64,000 nt of DNA, from NCBI RefSeq assembly GCF_014202475.1, contig NZ_JACHGV010000010.1:248001-312000 (forward strand), written 5' to 3'. The DNA comes from Streptomyces paradoxus (lineage in GTDB: Bacteria > Actinomycetota > Actinomycetes > Streptomycetales > Streptomycetaceae). Under the pieces are notes generated by a model. It ran no database searches and was not told the DNA's origin. It saw only the letters and a program-made list of their open reading frames with translations. Each line of letters starts with the position of its first letter. Within the stretch, counting starts at the first letter, position 1. Positions 1 to 8,709 of the stretch are shown here, one piece after another. Position numbers and translations under genes: made by a program.

Positions 1-23
1 CGCCATGGTGTGTGCCGCGGGCG

Positions 24-725
24 TCAGCTGTCGCTGTTGGCCCCGCGACGGCGCATGCCGAAGAACACCGCACCGCCACCGACGACGACCAGGGCCGCAG
101 CGATGCCGGCGATGATGCCGGTGTTGGAGTCGGCACCGGTCTCGGCGAGGTTGGAGTCACCGGCCGGGGCGGGCACGTTGGCCGCGGGCGAGGTGCTCTG
201 GCTCTCCGACGGCTCCGGAGCCGGGCTCTCGCTCTCCTCGGCCGGCTTGGAGGGGGAGGCCGACGGGGTCGGCGTCGCCGGCGGAGTCGAAGCCGGAGGA
301 GCCGAAGGGGGCTCCTCCTCCTTCTTGCAGGCGGTCGCCGGGGTGACGAGGTTCGGCTTGATGTCCTCGTCGACGTAACCGGCGGCCTTGACGTGGATGC
401 GGTACTCGGCGTTCGGCTTCCACTTCTCGGCGAAGGTGATGGTGGTGCCCTCGCGCGAGCCCTTCACCTCCTGCTCGCCGACCTTCTTCACGTCGGCGCC
501 GTTGTTCTCCAGGTACACGGTGACCGTCGCCGGGATGCCGGCGGCGTCCACGTCGGTGACGGTGATGACGCCCTTGTCGCCATCGCACTTCGCCTCGGCG
601 GAGAACTCGCTGATGTCGCAGGCGAGCGCGTTGCCGGCGGTACCGAGCGCGAGCGCGGCCGAGGCGGAGACGACACCGAGGACACGCACGGCACGTGCGC
701 GGCGGGGTACGGACAGAACTGCCAC
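24..725 (-). CDS. LAETG-anchored cell-surface protein
   Basis: Secreted protein that is probably attached to the cell wall by a class E sortase. The 233-residue product has an N-terminal Arg-rich signal peptide (about residues 1-35, ending near NALA), a beta-rich extracellular part of about 115 residues with three cysteines, a Pro/Ser/Glu-rich stalk, then the sorting signal LAETG followed by a hydrophobic helix and a MRRRG tail. The GTG start is preceded by AAGGA at a good distance. The extracellular domain is not recognised beyond resembling small Streptomyces LAxTG proteins; it may be structural or adhesive. The sorting signal is seen directly; anchoring by sortase E is family knowledge. 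Confidence 0.88.
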   Translation of the reverse strand: MAVLSVPRRARAVRVLGVVSASAALALGTAGNALACDISEFSAEAKCDGDKGVITVTDVDAAGIPATVTVYLENNGADVKKVGEQEVKGSREGTTITFAEKWKPNAEYRIHVKAAGYVDEDIKPNLVTPATACKKEEEPPSAPPASTPPATPTPSASPSKPAEESESPAPEPSESQSTSPAANVPAPAGDSNLAETGADSNTGIIAGIAAALVVVGGGAVFFGMRRRGANSDS

Positions 726-805
726 GTTTGTCCTTTACAGGATTGCTCAAGCGGGGGGTTGGGGCAGTGCTGACTGGACATCAGCACCACCGTGAGGCTC
801 ACAGG

Positions 806-833
806 TCTATAAGCGCTGCATAAGTAGTGTCAA
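806..833 (-). promoter_or_regulatory. Promoter of the LAETG protein gene
   Basis: Read on the minus strand there is a consensus -35 box TTGACA (828-833), a 16-base spacer and a -10-like TATAGA (806-811). This gives a leader of about 75 bases before the GTG at 725. Just upstream (846-859) lies TTGCAAGCACTTGC, a possible regulator site. Confidence 0.55.
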
Positions 834-871
834 CGCATATGCAGGTTGCAAGCACTTGCTTTGCCTTCTTA

Positions 872-1993
872 TTAACCGCCGAGACGTTTCAACGCCTTTG
901 GCGCCTCCTCGATCCGGTCCACCAGCGCGATCCGCGCCTCCATCGAGCGGCCCCGGGCCAGCGACCGGAGCAGCGGCCACGCGGGCAGCTTCTCCGTCCA
1001 GTGCGCGCGGTTCACCAGCACCATCGGCGTCGGTTCGCCGCGGGATTCGTAGTAGTTGGGCGTCGCGTTGTCGAAGATCTCCTGTACGGTCCCGGCGGCG
1101 CCCGGCAGGAACACCACACCCGCGTCGGACCGGGCCAGCAGGCCGTCCTCGCGGGTGGCGTTGGCGAAGTACTTGGCGATGTGGGAGGCGAAGGCGTTCG
1201 GCGGCTCGTGGCCGTAGAACCAGGTCGGGATGCCGACCGAACGGCCGCCCTGTGGCCAGCGGGTGCGTATCTCGAAGGCGGCCGTCGCCCACTGGGTGAC
1301 CGACGGGGTGAAGTGCGGTGTCTTGGCCAGGAGTTCGAGCGAATCGGTGAGCATGTCGTCGCCGAAGGGGGCGGCGTACGCGCCGAGGTTCGCCGCCTCC
1401 ATCGCGCCCGGGCCGCCGCCGGTGGCGATCGTGAAGCCGGCGCGGGCCAGTTCCCGGCCCAGGCGCGCGGCGCCCGCGTACTCCTCGGTGCCGCGGGCCA
1501 TCGCGTGGCCGCCCATGACGCCCACGACCCGGGCGCCGGACAGGAGTTCGTCGAGCGCGTCCGAGACGGAGTCGTCGTGGACCGAGCGCAGCATCGACGC
1601 GTAAATGTCGCGGTCCGCCTTCGTGCGCTGGAACCAGGCGTAGGCGAGGGCGTCGGGCGTGGCCTCGTAGCCGTCGGCCAGCGACGCGAAGAGTTCGTCC
1701 GGCGAGTAGACCAGGCCGCGGTACGGGTCGAACGGCAGGCCCGGGACCGGCGGGAAGACCAGGGCACCGTCGGCTCGGACCTTCGCGTCCGCGTCCTCGC
1801 GCATCGCGCAGCCGAGGAAGACCGCGCCCGCCGTGTCCGTGGTGAGCAGCTCGCGCGTACGGTCCGTCAGGTCGACGGCCTGGACGCGGTATCCGGCGAG
1901 GGTGCCGCGCGCCGAGACGGTGGCGTCGAACTCCTCGAGGGTCTCTATCTCACGGTCGTCGTGGTGGGCCGCATGGGCGGGCATCGTCTGCAC
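872..1993 (-). CDS. LOG-family (TIGR00730-like) nucleotide-binding protein
   Basis: Rossmann-fold protein of the LOG/lysine decarboxylase-like superfamily, whose characterised members are phosphoribohydrolases acting on nucleoside monophosphates. In 373 residues the central part carries the glycine-rich segment ATGGGPGAMEAANLGAYA and, further on, LPGAAGTVQEIF, a variant of the family PGGxGTxxE signature in which the second Gly is Ala. The family is usually about 190-250 residues; here roughly 130 extra N-terminal residues precede the fold. The frame opens at GTG 1993, but an ATG at 1984 is equally possible. No operon partner is evident. Substrate unknown. Confidence 0.8.
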   Translation of the reverse strand: MQTMPAHAAHHDDREIETLEEFDATVSARGTLAGYRVQAVDLTDRTRELLTTDTAGAVFLGCAMREDADAKVRADGALVFPPVPGLPFDPYRGLVYSPDELFASLADGYEATPDALAYAWFQRTKADRDIYASMLRSVHDDSVSDALDELLSGARVVGVMGGHAMARGTEEYAGAARLGRELARAGFTIATGGGPGAMEAANLGAYAAPFGDDMLTDSLELLAKTPHFTPSVTQWATAAFEIRTRWPQGGRSVGIPTWFYGHEPPNAFASHIAKYFANATREDGLLARSDAGVVFLPGAAGTVQEIFDNATPNYYESRGEPTPMVLVNRAHWTEKLPAWPLLRSLARGRSMEARIALVDRIEEAPKALKRLGG

Positions 1994-2017
1994 TCGCCCA
2001 TGCTGGCACAGCCGCCG

Positions 2018-2425
2018 TCAGCCCTGGACGGCCGCCGGGTCCATCCATACGACCTCGAAGGTGTGGCCGTCCACGTCGTCGAAGGCGCGGCCGTACATGA
2101 AGCCGTGGTCCTGCGTCTCGCCGGAGACGGAACCGCCCGCCGCGACCGCCTTCTCGACCAGCTCGTCGACCTTCTCGCGGCTCTCGGCGCTCAGCGCGAT
2201 CAGCACCTCGCTGGTCTTCGTCGAGTCCACGATGTCCTTCTTGGTGAACTGCGAGTACTTCTCTTTGGTGTGCACCATCACCACGATGGTCTCGCTGATC
2301 ACGACCGAGGCGGTCGTGTCGTCGCTGAACTGCTCGTTGATCGTGAAGCCCAGCTCCGTGAAGAACTTCTTCGAGGCGCCGAGGTCGCCGGTGCACAGGT
2401 TCACGAAGATCATCTGCTGGTACAT
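2018..2425 (-). CDS. VOC family (glyoxalase-like) protein
   Basis: Small 135-residue protein of the vicinal oxygen chelate superfamily. It has the paired beta-alpha-beta-beta-beta modules typical of glyoxalase/bleomycin-resistance folds: an N-terminal MIFVNLCTGDLGASKKFF segment and a C-terminal stretch with DHGFMYGRAFDDVDGHTFEVVWMD, where the Asp/His and final Glu are the usual metal-site positions. The start at 2425 is preceded by GGGAGAG. It resembles the YvfO/PhnB-like group of unknown function rather than a defined enzyme. Its stop lies 24 bases from the start of the LOG gene, so the two may be cotranscribed. Confidence 0.85.
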   Translation of the reverse strand: MYQQMIFVNLCTGDLGASKKFFTELGFTINEQFSDDTTASVVISETIVVMVHTKEKYSQFTKKDIVDSTKTSEVLIALSAESREKVDELVEKAVAAGGSVSGETQDHGFMYGRAFDDVDGHTFEVVWMDPAAVQG

Positions 2426-2542
2426 GCGAGGTCTCTCCCATCAAGTCCGTGTCGTTACGCGGGGATAGACCGGGCGCCGGTCCGGAACTCATCGCCGTAC
2501 GGAGATTTTTCTCGTACGAGTTTCCGGCGGCGGCCGCGGGAC

Positions 2543-4165
2543 TCAGCGCGCCAGGGGGAGCGCCGCCAGTTCCGCGACCGTCAGGGTCAGCGGACCGAAC
2601 ACGGCGAGCAGCGCGCCCGCGCGCAGGGCGGCGGCGCTGCGCAGCGTCGTGGCGGGGGCACCCAGCCGCATCAGCGCGGCGGTGGTGCCGGCCCGGGCCT
2701 GCCTGGCCTCGACGGCCGCCGTGAGGAGCGTCGCCGTGGTGCAGCCGGTCACGAGCAGCACGCCGAGGGTGGTGAGCGGGCCGAGTGAGAGCCCGTCCGG
2801 GGCGTGCACCAGCGCCATGGCCCAGGCGGCGGACAGCACCGCGCAGACGACACCCAGGGGGCGCCCGATGCGGACCGCCTCCGCCATGAGGATGCGGCCG
2901 GCCAGCAGCCGCAGGGCGCCGGGCCGGGCCGACTGGAGCAGCCGTCCGCACAGATGGGTCAGGCCCGGACCGGCCAGGGCCAGGCCGACGGCGGCCAGCG
3001 CCCAGCCCGCCAGCACGCCCGGGGAGGCGCCGGAGAAGGAGAGGTCGGGGGGTGTCGGAGCGGTACGGCTCGTGTAGCTCACCACGGCGAGGCCCGCGGC
3101 CAGCACGGTGATGCCCCAGGGGAGACCGGAGGGGGCGGCGGTGGTGTCCGGCAGGGCCGCGTCGGAGGCCTCGTGGGGGGCCTCCTCATGGGGGGCGTCG
3201 GGCGCCGCGGGGCCCGGGTGCCGTGACAGGGCCCCGGCGGGGCTGATGGCTCCGGCCGCGTCCGGCGCCGCCGCGTGCGCGCTGAGCCGCTGGGCGGGAT
3301 CGCCGGCCGGACCGAACGCGCCCGCCGCTTCCGGTGCGGCCGGGTGCGGGGATGCGGGCGGAGTCACGTCCGCAGCCGGGGCTACGGCGTCCGGGTCCGC
3401 CGCGGGCGGCCGGGCGGGGTCCGCGACCGCGCTCACCGTCCCGCCGGGGTCCGCGACCACCGCCGAGGCCGGCCCGCCGGTCCGGGCCGTCGGCGGGCCG
3501 CTCTCGGCGGCGGGCCCGGTGGTACGGCCGCCCGTGGGCCGGACGATCTGCCGGCCGAACCGGCCGTACGCGCCGAAGGTCTCGCGGGTGCTGGTGCGCC
3601 GGTAGGCGCCGAAGCTGCCGTACATCCGGGCCGCCCGGGGCGCGGCCGGCCCCGCCTCACGCGGGCGCAGGGTCAGTGCCACCGCCACCGACGCGCCGAC
3701 GGGCACGAACGCCAGCAGGGTCAGAGTGCCCGGCAGCGGCAGCGGCCGGCCCGCGGCGAGGGACTCGGCGGCGGCGCCGTCGAAGGGCATGCCCGTCACG
3801 TCGCCCCGCAGGTGCAGGAAGACGAGCAGGGCCAGCATCGAACCCAGCGTGCAGGACAGGGCCGTCGTCGTCGCCGAGACGGCCATCATGCGGACCGGCC
3901 CGAGGCCGATGGCCGAGAGACCGGAGCGGGGCTTGGTGCCGGGGTCGGTACGGGCCACCGCGACCGCGAAGTACACCGTGGCGGCCAGCGGGGCCGTGCA
4001 CCAGGCCAGCCGCAGCGCGGCGGCGCCGGGGGAGCCGGGGTGGCCCATCGCGTAGCCGAGGGCGCAGAGCAGCAGGAAGCCCGTGCCCGCCGAGGCCGCC
4101 GTGACCAGGAGGCGGCGCAGCTGGACGGCGGGGTGGGCGCCGCGGGTCAGACGGAGAGCGAGCAC
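2543..4165 (-). CDS. ABC transporter permease (FtsX/MacB-like), with long Pro/Ala linker
   Basis: Integral membrane partner of the adjacent ATPase. The start is taken as GTG 4165, where a recognisable protein begins (VLALRLTRG...) and which overlaps the ATPase stop by 19 bases. The 540-residue product has hydrophobic helices near residues 18-40, 55-75, 90-120 and 145-165, then a low-complexity Ala/Pro-rich segment of about 190 residues, then a second block of at least four helices to the C-terminus. The duplicated half plus final TALMRLGAP motif resembles FtsX-type permeases. The cargo is unknown; because no solute-binding protein is present, export or a mechanotransmission role is more likely than import. 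Confidence 0.75.
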   Translation of the reverse strand: MLALRLTRGAHPAVQLRRLLVTAASAGTGFLLLCALGYAMGHPGSPGAAALRLAWCTAPLAATVYFAVAVARTDPGTKPRSGLSAIGLGPVRMMAVSATTTALSCTLGSMLALLVFLHLRGDVTGMPFDGAAAESLAAGRPLPLPGTLTLLAFVPVGASVAVALTLRPREAGPAAPRAARMYGSFGAYRRTSTRETFGAYGRFGRQIVRPTGGRTTGPAAESGPPTARTGGPASAVVADPGGTVSAVADPARPPAADPDAVAPAADVTPPASPHPAAPEAAGAFGPAGDPAQRLSAHAAAPDAAGAISPAGALSRHPGPAAPDAPHEEAPHEASDAALPDTTAAPSGLPWGITVLAAGLAVVSYTSRTAPTPPDLSFSGASPGVLAGWALAAVGLALAGPGLTHLCGRLLQSARPGALRLLAGRILMAEAVRIGRPLGVVCAVLSAAWAMALVHAPDGLSLGPLTTLGVLLVTGCTTATLLTAAVEARQARAGTTAALMRLGAPATTLRSAAALRAGALLAVFGPLTLTVAELAALPLAR

Positions 4166-4896
4166 GCGGCCCGGCCTTCCGGCTCGCTGGTCTCGGCGAC
4201 CGGGGGCAGGTGGACCGTCTGCACGCGCCGCCCGTCGAGCAGGGACACCGTGCGGTCGGCGAGGGCCGCCGTCTCGGCGTCGTGGGTGGCCAGGACGACC
4301 GTGATGCGGTGGGAACGGGCCGCCGTGGTGAGGGTGCGCAGCACATGGGCGCGGTCGGCGCGGTGCAGGGGCGCCGTGGGCTCGTCGGCGAACAGCACCG
4401 ACGGTGCGGGGGCCAGGGCGCGGGCGATGCAGACCCGCTGACGCTCGGCCTGTACCAGCTGGTGCGGCCGTTTGCGGGCGCTGTCGCCGATGTCCAGGCG
4501 CTCCAGCCATTCCAGGGCCGCGGTCTTGGCGCGGCGCGTGCTGGTGCCGCGCAGCATCAGCGGCAGGGCGGCGTTCTCCCAGGCGTTGAGCTCCGGCACC
4601 AGGGCGGGGGCCGGGTCGATCCAGCCGAAGCGGTCGCGGCGCAGCCGCTCGCGGGTGAGGGGGCCCATGGTGTGCACGGGAACGCTGTTGAACCAGACCT
4701 CGCCACGCCGCACGGGCACCAGGCCGGACATGCACCGCAGCAGGGTCGTCTTGCCGCTGCCGCGGGGTCCGCCGACGGCGAGGATCTCACCCTCGCGCAC
4801 ACCGAGCGAGACGCCGCAGAGCGCGGGCGTGCCGTCGTCGTGCTGGAAGTGCAGGGCGCGTACCCAGAGCACGTCGTTGTCCGGCAGGGCCTCCAT
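4147..4896 (-). CDS. ABC transporter ATP-binding protein (degenerate signature motif)
   Basis: ATPase subunit of about 249 residues, MacB/LolD-like in size and layout. Walker A is GPRGSGKTT, Walker B is VLFADEPT and the switch His is in VLATHDAET, all intact. The ABC signature, normally LSGGQ, reads LVQAERQ, so the second composite ATP site contact is lost; the D-loop is APLHRAD. The ATG at 4896 is chosen because GAGGTG lies 8 bases ahead; in-frame upstream codons lack protein-like composition. It overlaps the permease start by 19 bases, so both are translated from one message. Confidence 0.82.
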   Translation of the reverse strand: MEALPDNDVLWVRALHFQHDDGTPALCGVSLGVREGEILAVGGPRGSGKTTLLRCMSGLVPVRRGEVWFNSVPVHTMGPLTRERLRRDRFGWIDPAPALVPELNAWENAALPLMLRGTSTRRAKTAALEWLERLDIGDSARKRPHQLVQAERQRVCIARALAPAPSVLFADEPTAPLHRADRAHVLRTLTTAARSHRITVVLATHDAETAALADRTVSLLDGRRVQTVHLPPVAETSEPEGRAACSLSV

Positions 4897-5104
4897 GCGC
4901 GTACACCTCGGTTCAGATCCGTAGTTCCCGTGTCCATCCCCCGTGCGGGGGAACGAAGGCAGGGCCGATCGGTCACTGGGCACGCTAGGCAGAGGGCGGC
5001 CGGACCCCGGACAGCACGCGGCCCCGGGCCGCCGTTTCTCACTCGAACGGGCGGCACCGGGGCCGGTGTTGATCATCCAGGCAGACGATCGGAGCGACGA
5101 CGGG

Positions 5105-6466
5105 TCAGAGCTTGGTCCACGCCTCCGAGAGGGTGGCGCGCAGGATCTGCTCGATCTCGTCGAACGTCGACTGGTCCGAGATCAGCGGCGGGGCGAGCTG
5201 GACGACCGGGTCGCCGCGGTCGTCGGCGCGGCAGTACAGGCCGTTGTCGTAGAGCGCCTTGGAGAGGAAGCCGTACAGGACGCGCTCGGTCTCCTCGTCG
5301 TTGAAGGACTCCTTGGTGTTCTTGTCCTTCACCAGCTCGATGCCGTAGAAGAAGCCGTTGCCGCGGACGTCGCCGACGATCGGCAGGTCGTGGAGCTTCT
5401 CCAGGGTGGCGCGGAAGTTGCCCTCGTTGTCCAGGACGTGCTGGTTGAGGTTCTCGCGCTCGAACAGGTCGAGGTTGGCCAGGCCCACGGCGGCGGAGAC
5501 CGGGTGGCCGCCGAAGGTGTAGCCGTGCAGGAAGGTGTTGTCGCCCTTGTAGAACGGCTCGGCCAGGCGGTCGGAGATGATGCACGCGCCGATCGGGGAG
5601 TAGCCCGAGGTCATGCCCTTGGCGCAGGTGATCATGTCCGGCACGTAGTCGAACTTGTCGCAGGCGAAGTACGTGCCCAGGCGGCCGAAGGCGCAGATGA
5701 CCTCGTCCGAGACGAGCAGCACGTCGTGCCGGTCGCAGATCTCGCGGACGCGCTGGAAGTAGCCGGGCGGGGGCGGGAAGCAGCCGCCCGCGTTCTGCAC
5801 CGGCTCCAGGAAGACAGCGGCGACCGTGTCCGGGCCCTCGAAGAGGATCTGCTGCTCGATCTGGTCGGCGGCCCAGCGGCCGAAGGCCTCCGGGTCGTCA
5901 CCGAAGAGCGGGGCGCGGTAGATGTTGGTGTTCGGGACCTTGTGCGCGCCCGGCACCAGCGGCTCGAAGGGGGCCTTCAGGGCCGGCAGACCGGTGATGG
6001 ACAGGGCGCCCTGCGGGGTGCCGTGGTAGGCGACCGCGCGGGAGATGACCTTGTGCTTGGTGGGCTTGCCGGTGAGCTTGAAGTACTGCTTGGCGAGCTT
6101 CCAGGCGGTCTCCACCGCCTCACCGCCGCCGGTGGTGAAGAAGACCTTGTTCAGGTCGCCCGGGGCGTGCCCGGCCAGGCGCTCGGCCAGCTCGACGGCC
6201 TTGGGGTGGGCGTAGGACCACACCGGGAAGAACGCCAGCTCCTGCGCCTGCTTGAAGGCGGTCTCGGCGAGCTCGACCCGGCCGTGCCCGGCCTGCACCA
6301 CGAAGAGGCCGGCGAGGCCGTCCAGGTAGCGCTTGCCCTTGTCGTCGTAGATGTACGTGCCCTCGCCCCGGACGATGGTGGGGACGGGGGACTTCTCGTA
6401 CGACGACATGCGCGTGAAGTGCATCCACAGGTGGTCGTACGCGGACTGGGAGAGGTCCTTGCTCAC
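5105..6466 (-). CDS. Class III PLP aminotransferase (omega-amino acid/putrescine-type)
   Basis: Fold-type I aminotransferase of 453 residues acting on terminal amines, typical of omega-amino acid:pyruvate or putrescine:pyruvate enzymes. The PLP lysine is K283 in CAKGMTSGY, the DE pair is in LLVSDEVICAFGR, and GGGEAVETAWKLA and TFGGHPVSAA are the cofactor phosphate and dimer motifs. It starts with GTG, 19 bases after the Lrp gene stop, so the two form an operon. With the divergent aldehyde dehydrogenase at 7190, the likely job is converting putrescine or another diamine to the aminoaldehyde that the dehydrogenase oxidises. Substrate assignment is inferred from this context. Confidence 0.88.
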   Translation of the reverse strand: MSKDLSQSAYDHLWMHFTRMSSYEKSPVPTIVRGEGTYIYDDKGKRYLDGLAGLFVVQAGHGRVELAETAFKQAQELAFFPVWSYAHPKAVELAERLAGHAPGDLNKVFFTTGGGEAVETAWKLAKQYFKLTGKPTKHKVISRAVAYHGTPQGALSITGLPALKAPFEPLVPGAHKVPNTNIYRAPLFGDDPEAFGRWAADQIEQQILFEGPDTVAAVFLEPVQNAGGCFPPPPGYFQRVREICDRHDVLLVSDEVICAFGRLGTYFACDKFDYVPDMITCAKGMTSGYSPIGACIISDRLAEPFYKGDNTFLHGYTFGGHPVSAAVGLANLDLFERENLNQHVLDNEGNFRATLEKLHDLPIVGDVRGNGFFYGIELVKDKNTKESFNDEETERVLYGFLSKALYDNGLYCRADDRGDPVVQLAPPLISDQSTFDEIEQILRATLSEAWTKL

Positions 6467-6485
6467 GGCTATCGGGTCCTCACGG

Positions 6486-7025
6486 TTATCGGGTTCCCCA
6501 CATGTAGGTCTGCTTCTTGAGCTTGAGGTAGACGAAGCTCTCGGTGGAGCGCACTCCGGGCACGGCCCGCATGCGTTTGTTGATGACCTCCAGGAGGTGG
6601 TCGTCGTCCTCGCAGACGATCTCCACCATCAGGTCGAAGGAGCCTGCGGTCATCACCACGTACTCGCATTCGGACATGGCCGACAGCGCGTCCGCGACCG
6701 CCTCCACGTCGCCCTCGACGTTGACGCCGACCATCGCCTGTCTGCGGAAGCCCACGGTGAGCGGGTCCGTGACGGCGACGATCTGCATCACGCCCTGGTC
6801 GAGCAGCTTCTGGACGCGCTGGCGCACGGCCGCCTCCGACAGGCCCACGGCCTTGCCGATGGCGGCGTACGGCCGTCGGCCGTCCTCCTGGAGCTGCTCG
6901 ATGATGGCGAGGGAGACGGCGTCCAGCTGCGGCGAGCTGCCGTTCCTGGACTCGCGGGAGGGCTCGCGGGGTTCCCGCGACCCCTTCTGGTCTGCGCTTC
7001 GACTGGCCACGAGGTCACTGTGCAC
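6486..7025 (-). CDS. Lrp/AsnC family transcriptional regulator
   Basis: Amino-acid-responsive regulator. After a hydrophilic N-terminal stretch it has the AsnC-type helix-turn-helix (LDAVSLAIIEQLQEDGRRPYAAIGKAV..., about the first 60 residues of the core) and a C-terminal RAM/AsnC ligand domain ending VYLKLKKQTYMWG. The start is uncertain: GTG at 7025 has GGAAG upstream, GTG at 7010 is possible, and the frame also stays open to GTG 7100. The gene is first in an operon with the aminotransferase and divergent from an aminobutyraldehyde dehydrogenase, so it probably controls both sides of this intergenic region in response to an amine or amino acid. Confidence 0.88.
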   Translation of the reverse strand: MHSDLVASRSADQKGSREPREPSRESRNGSSPQLDAVSLAIIEQLQEDGRRPYAAIGKAVGLSEAAVRQRVQKLLDQGVMQIVAVTDPLTVGFRRQAMVGVNVEGDVEAVADALSAMSECEYVVMTAGSFDLMVEIVCEDDDHLLEVINKRMRAVPGVRSTESFVYLKLKKQTYMWGTR

Positions 7026-7038
7026 GAGGTCTCGACAC

Positions 7039-7099
7039 TTCCGCAAGCCTGGATCGATGAAATCCGTTGTTTGAGTCCCCGACACCTGCGGATTCCGCA
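7039..7099. promoter_or_regulatory. Candidate Lrp operator between divergent genes
   Basis: A perfect 13-base palindrome TGCGGATTCCGCA (7087-7099) lies between the Lrp gene and the promoter of the aldehyde dehydrogenase. Its half site TTCCGCA recurs at 7039-7045, 54 bases away, which suits the wrapped, multi-site binding of AsnC-family octamers. Assignment to this regulator is inferred from position only. Confidence 0.4.
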
Positions 7100-7120
7100 C
7101 GATCGAAGGGAGCGGGGGTG

Positions 7121-7148
7121 TTGAAAACGTGGGTCGGCCGACTAGGGT
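7121..7148 (+). promoter_or_regulatory. Sigma-HrdB-type promoter of the aldehyde dehydrogenase gene
   Basis: TTGAAA (7121-7126), a 16-base spacer and TAGGGT (7143-7148) fit the Streptomyces housekeeping consensus closely. The start site would be near 7155, giving a leader of about 35 bases before the GTG at 7190. Confidence 0.65.
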
Positions 7149-7189
7149 GGGTGTCTCAAGTACTGGACATCCGAACTGGAGGGCCGGCA

Positions 7190-8629
7190 GTGAGCACCGA
7201 GCTGCGTCGTCTGCGCAACTACATCGGCGGTGAGTTCAAGGACGCCGCCGACGGACGGACCACCGAGGTGGTCAATCCCGCGACGGGCGAGGCGTACGCG
7301 ACCGCTCCGCTGTCCGGGCAGGCGGACGTGGACGCCGCGATGGCGGCGGCCGCCGAGGCCTTCCCCGGCTGGCGCGACACCACGCCCGCCGAACGCCAGA
7401 AGGCCCTGCTGAAGATCGCGGACGCCTTCGAGGAGCGCGCCGAGGAGCTGATCGCGGCCGAGGTGGAGAACACGGGCAAGCCCATCGGGCTGACCCGCTC
7501 CGAGGAGATCCCGCCGATGGTCGACCAGATCCGCTTCTTCGCGGGCGCGGCGCGGATGCTGGAGGGCCGCTCGGCCGGTGAGTACATGGAGGGCCTGACC
7601 TCCATCGTGCGCCGCGAGCCGGTCGGTGTCTGCGCGCAGGTCGCGCCGTGGAACTACCCGATGATGATGGCCGTGTGGAAGTTCGCCCCGGCGATCGCGG
7701 CGGGCAACACCGTCGTGCTGAAGCCGTCCGACACCACCCCGGCCTCGACGGTCCTCATGGCCGAGATCATCGGCTCGATCGTCCCCAAGGGCGTCTTCAA
7801 CGTCATCTGCGGCGACCGCGACACCGGCCGCCTGATGGTCGAGCACGAGACCCCGGCGATGGCCTCCATCACCGGCTCGGTGCGCGCCGGCATCCAGGTC
7901 GCCGAGTCCGCCTCCAAGGACGTCAAGCGCGTCCACCTGGAGCTGGGCGGCAAGGCCCCGGTCGTGGTCTTCGAGGACACCGACATTGCCAAGGCCGTCG
8001 AGGACATCTCGGTCGCCGGCTACTTCAACGCCGGCCAGGACTGCACCGCCGCCACGCGCGTGCTCGTCCACGAGTCCATCCACGACGAGTTCGTCTCCGC
8101 GCTGGCCAAGGCCGCCTCCGAGACGAAGACCGGGCAGCCGGACGACGAGGACGTGCTGTTCGGCCCGCTCAACAACCCCAACCAGCTCAAGCAGGTCGAG
8201 GGCTTCATCGACCGGCTGCCCGCGCACGCGCGCGTGGAGGCCGGCGGCAAGCGGGTCGGCGACAAGGGCTACTTCTACGCGCCGACCGTCGTCTCGGGCC
8301 TGAAGCAGACCGACGAGATCATCCAGAAGGAGGTCTTCGGCCCGGTCATCACCGTGCAGTCCTTCTCCGACGAGGAGCAGGCGGTGAAGTGGGCCAACGG
8401 CGTCGAGTACGCGCTGGCCTCCTCCGTGTGGACCAAGGACCACGGCCGCGCCATGCGGATGTCCAAGAAGCTGGACTTCGGCTGCGTGTGGATCAACACG
8501 CACATCCCGCTGGTCGCCGAGATGCCCCACGGCGGCTTCAAGAAGTCCGGCTACGGCAAGGACCTCTCGGGCTACGGCTTCGAGGACTACACGCGGATCA
8601 AGCACGTGATGACGTCGCTGGACGCGTAG
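7190..8629 (+). CDS. Gamma-aminobutyraldehyde dehydrogenase
   Basis: NAD(P)-dependent aldehyde dehydrogenase of 479 residues, close in type to PatD/aminobutyraldehyde dehydrogenases that oxidise 4-aminobutanal to GABA. Seen motifs are APWNYPMMM and LKPSDTTP (cofactor fold), LELGGKAPVVV with the general base Glu, and the catalytic C285 in AGQDCTAATR; EMPHGGFKKSGYGKD near the end is characteristic of this subgroup. The GTG at 7190 has GGAGGG 6-7 bases ahead. It is divergent from Lrp-aminotransferase, which would make its substrate. A second dehydrogenase of the same type lies at 14992, so the two may differ in chain length or condition. Confidence 0.9.
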   Translation: MSTELRRLRNYIGGEFKDAADGRTTEVVNPATGEAYATAPLSGQADVDAAMAAAAEAFPGWRDTTPAERQKALLKIADAFEERAEELIAAEVENTGKPIGLTRSEEIPPMVDQIRFFAGAARMLEGRSAGEYMEGLTSIVRREPVGVCAQVAPWNYPMMMAVWKFAPAIAAGNTVVLKPSDTTPASTVLMAEIIGSIVPKGVFNVICGDRDTGRLMVEHETPAMASITGSVRAGIQVAESASKDVKRVHLELGGKAPVVVFEDTDIAKAVEDISVAGYFNAGQDCTAATRVLVHESIHDEFVSALAKAASETKTGQPDDEDVLFGPLNNPNQLKQVEGFIDRLPAHARVEAGGKRVGDKGYFYAPTVVSGLKQTDEIIQKEVFGPVITVQSFSDEEQAVKWANGVEYALASSVWTKDHGRAMRMSKKLDFGCVWINTHIPLVAEMPHGGFKKSGYGKDLSGYGFEDYTRIKHVMTSLDA

Positions 8630-8647
8630 TCGAGCGGTTCGGCTGTG

Positions 8648-8677
8648 ACGGCCCCGGGCGCTGCCGCCCGGGGCCGT
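8648..8677 (+). terminator. GC-rich hairpin after the aldehyde dehydrogenase
   Basis: Perfect 13-base-pair stem (8648-8660 with 8665-8677) and a 4-base CTGC loop, 18 bases after the stop. There is no U-tract, as is usual for Streptomyces terminators. Confidence 0.7.
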
Positions 8678-8709
8678 TCGCGCGCCTGCCACGCAGCATG
8701 CCCTCGTTT

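Noticed and set aside
827..2788. Long open frame antisense to the LOG and VOC genes (653 codons)
   Set aside because: High GC at third positions keeps antisense frames open; the translation is Arg/Gly/Val-rich with no domain, while the opposite strand encodes recognisable families.
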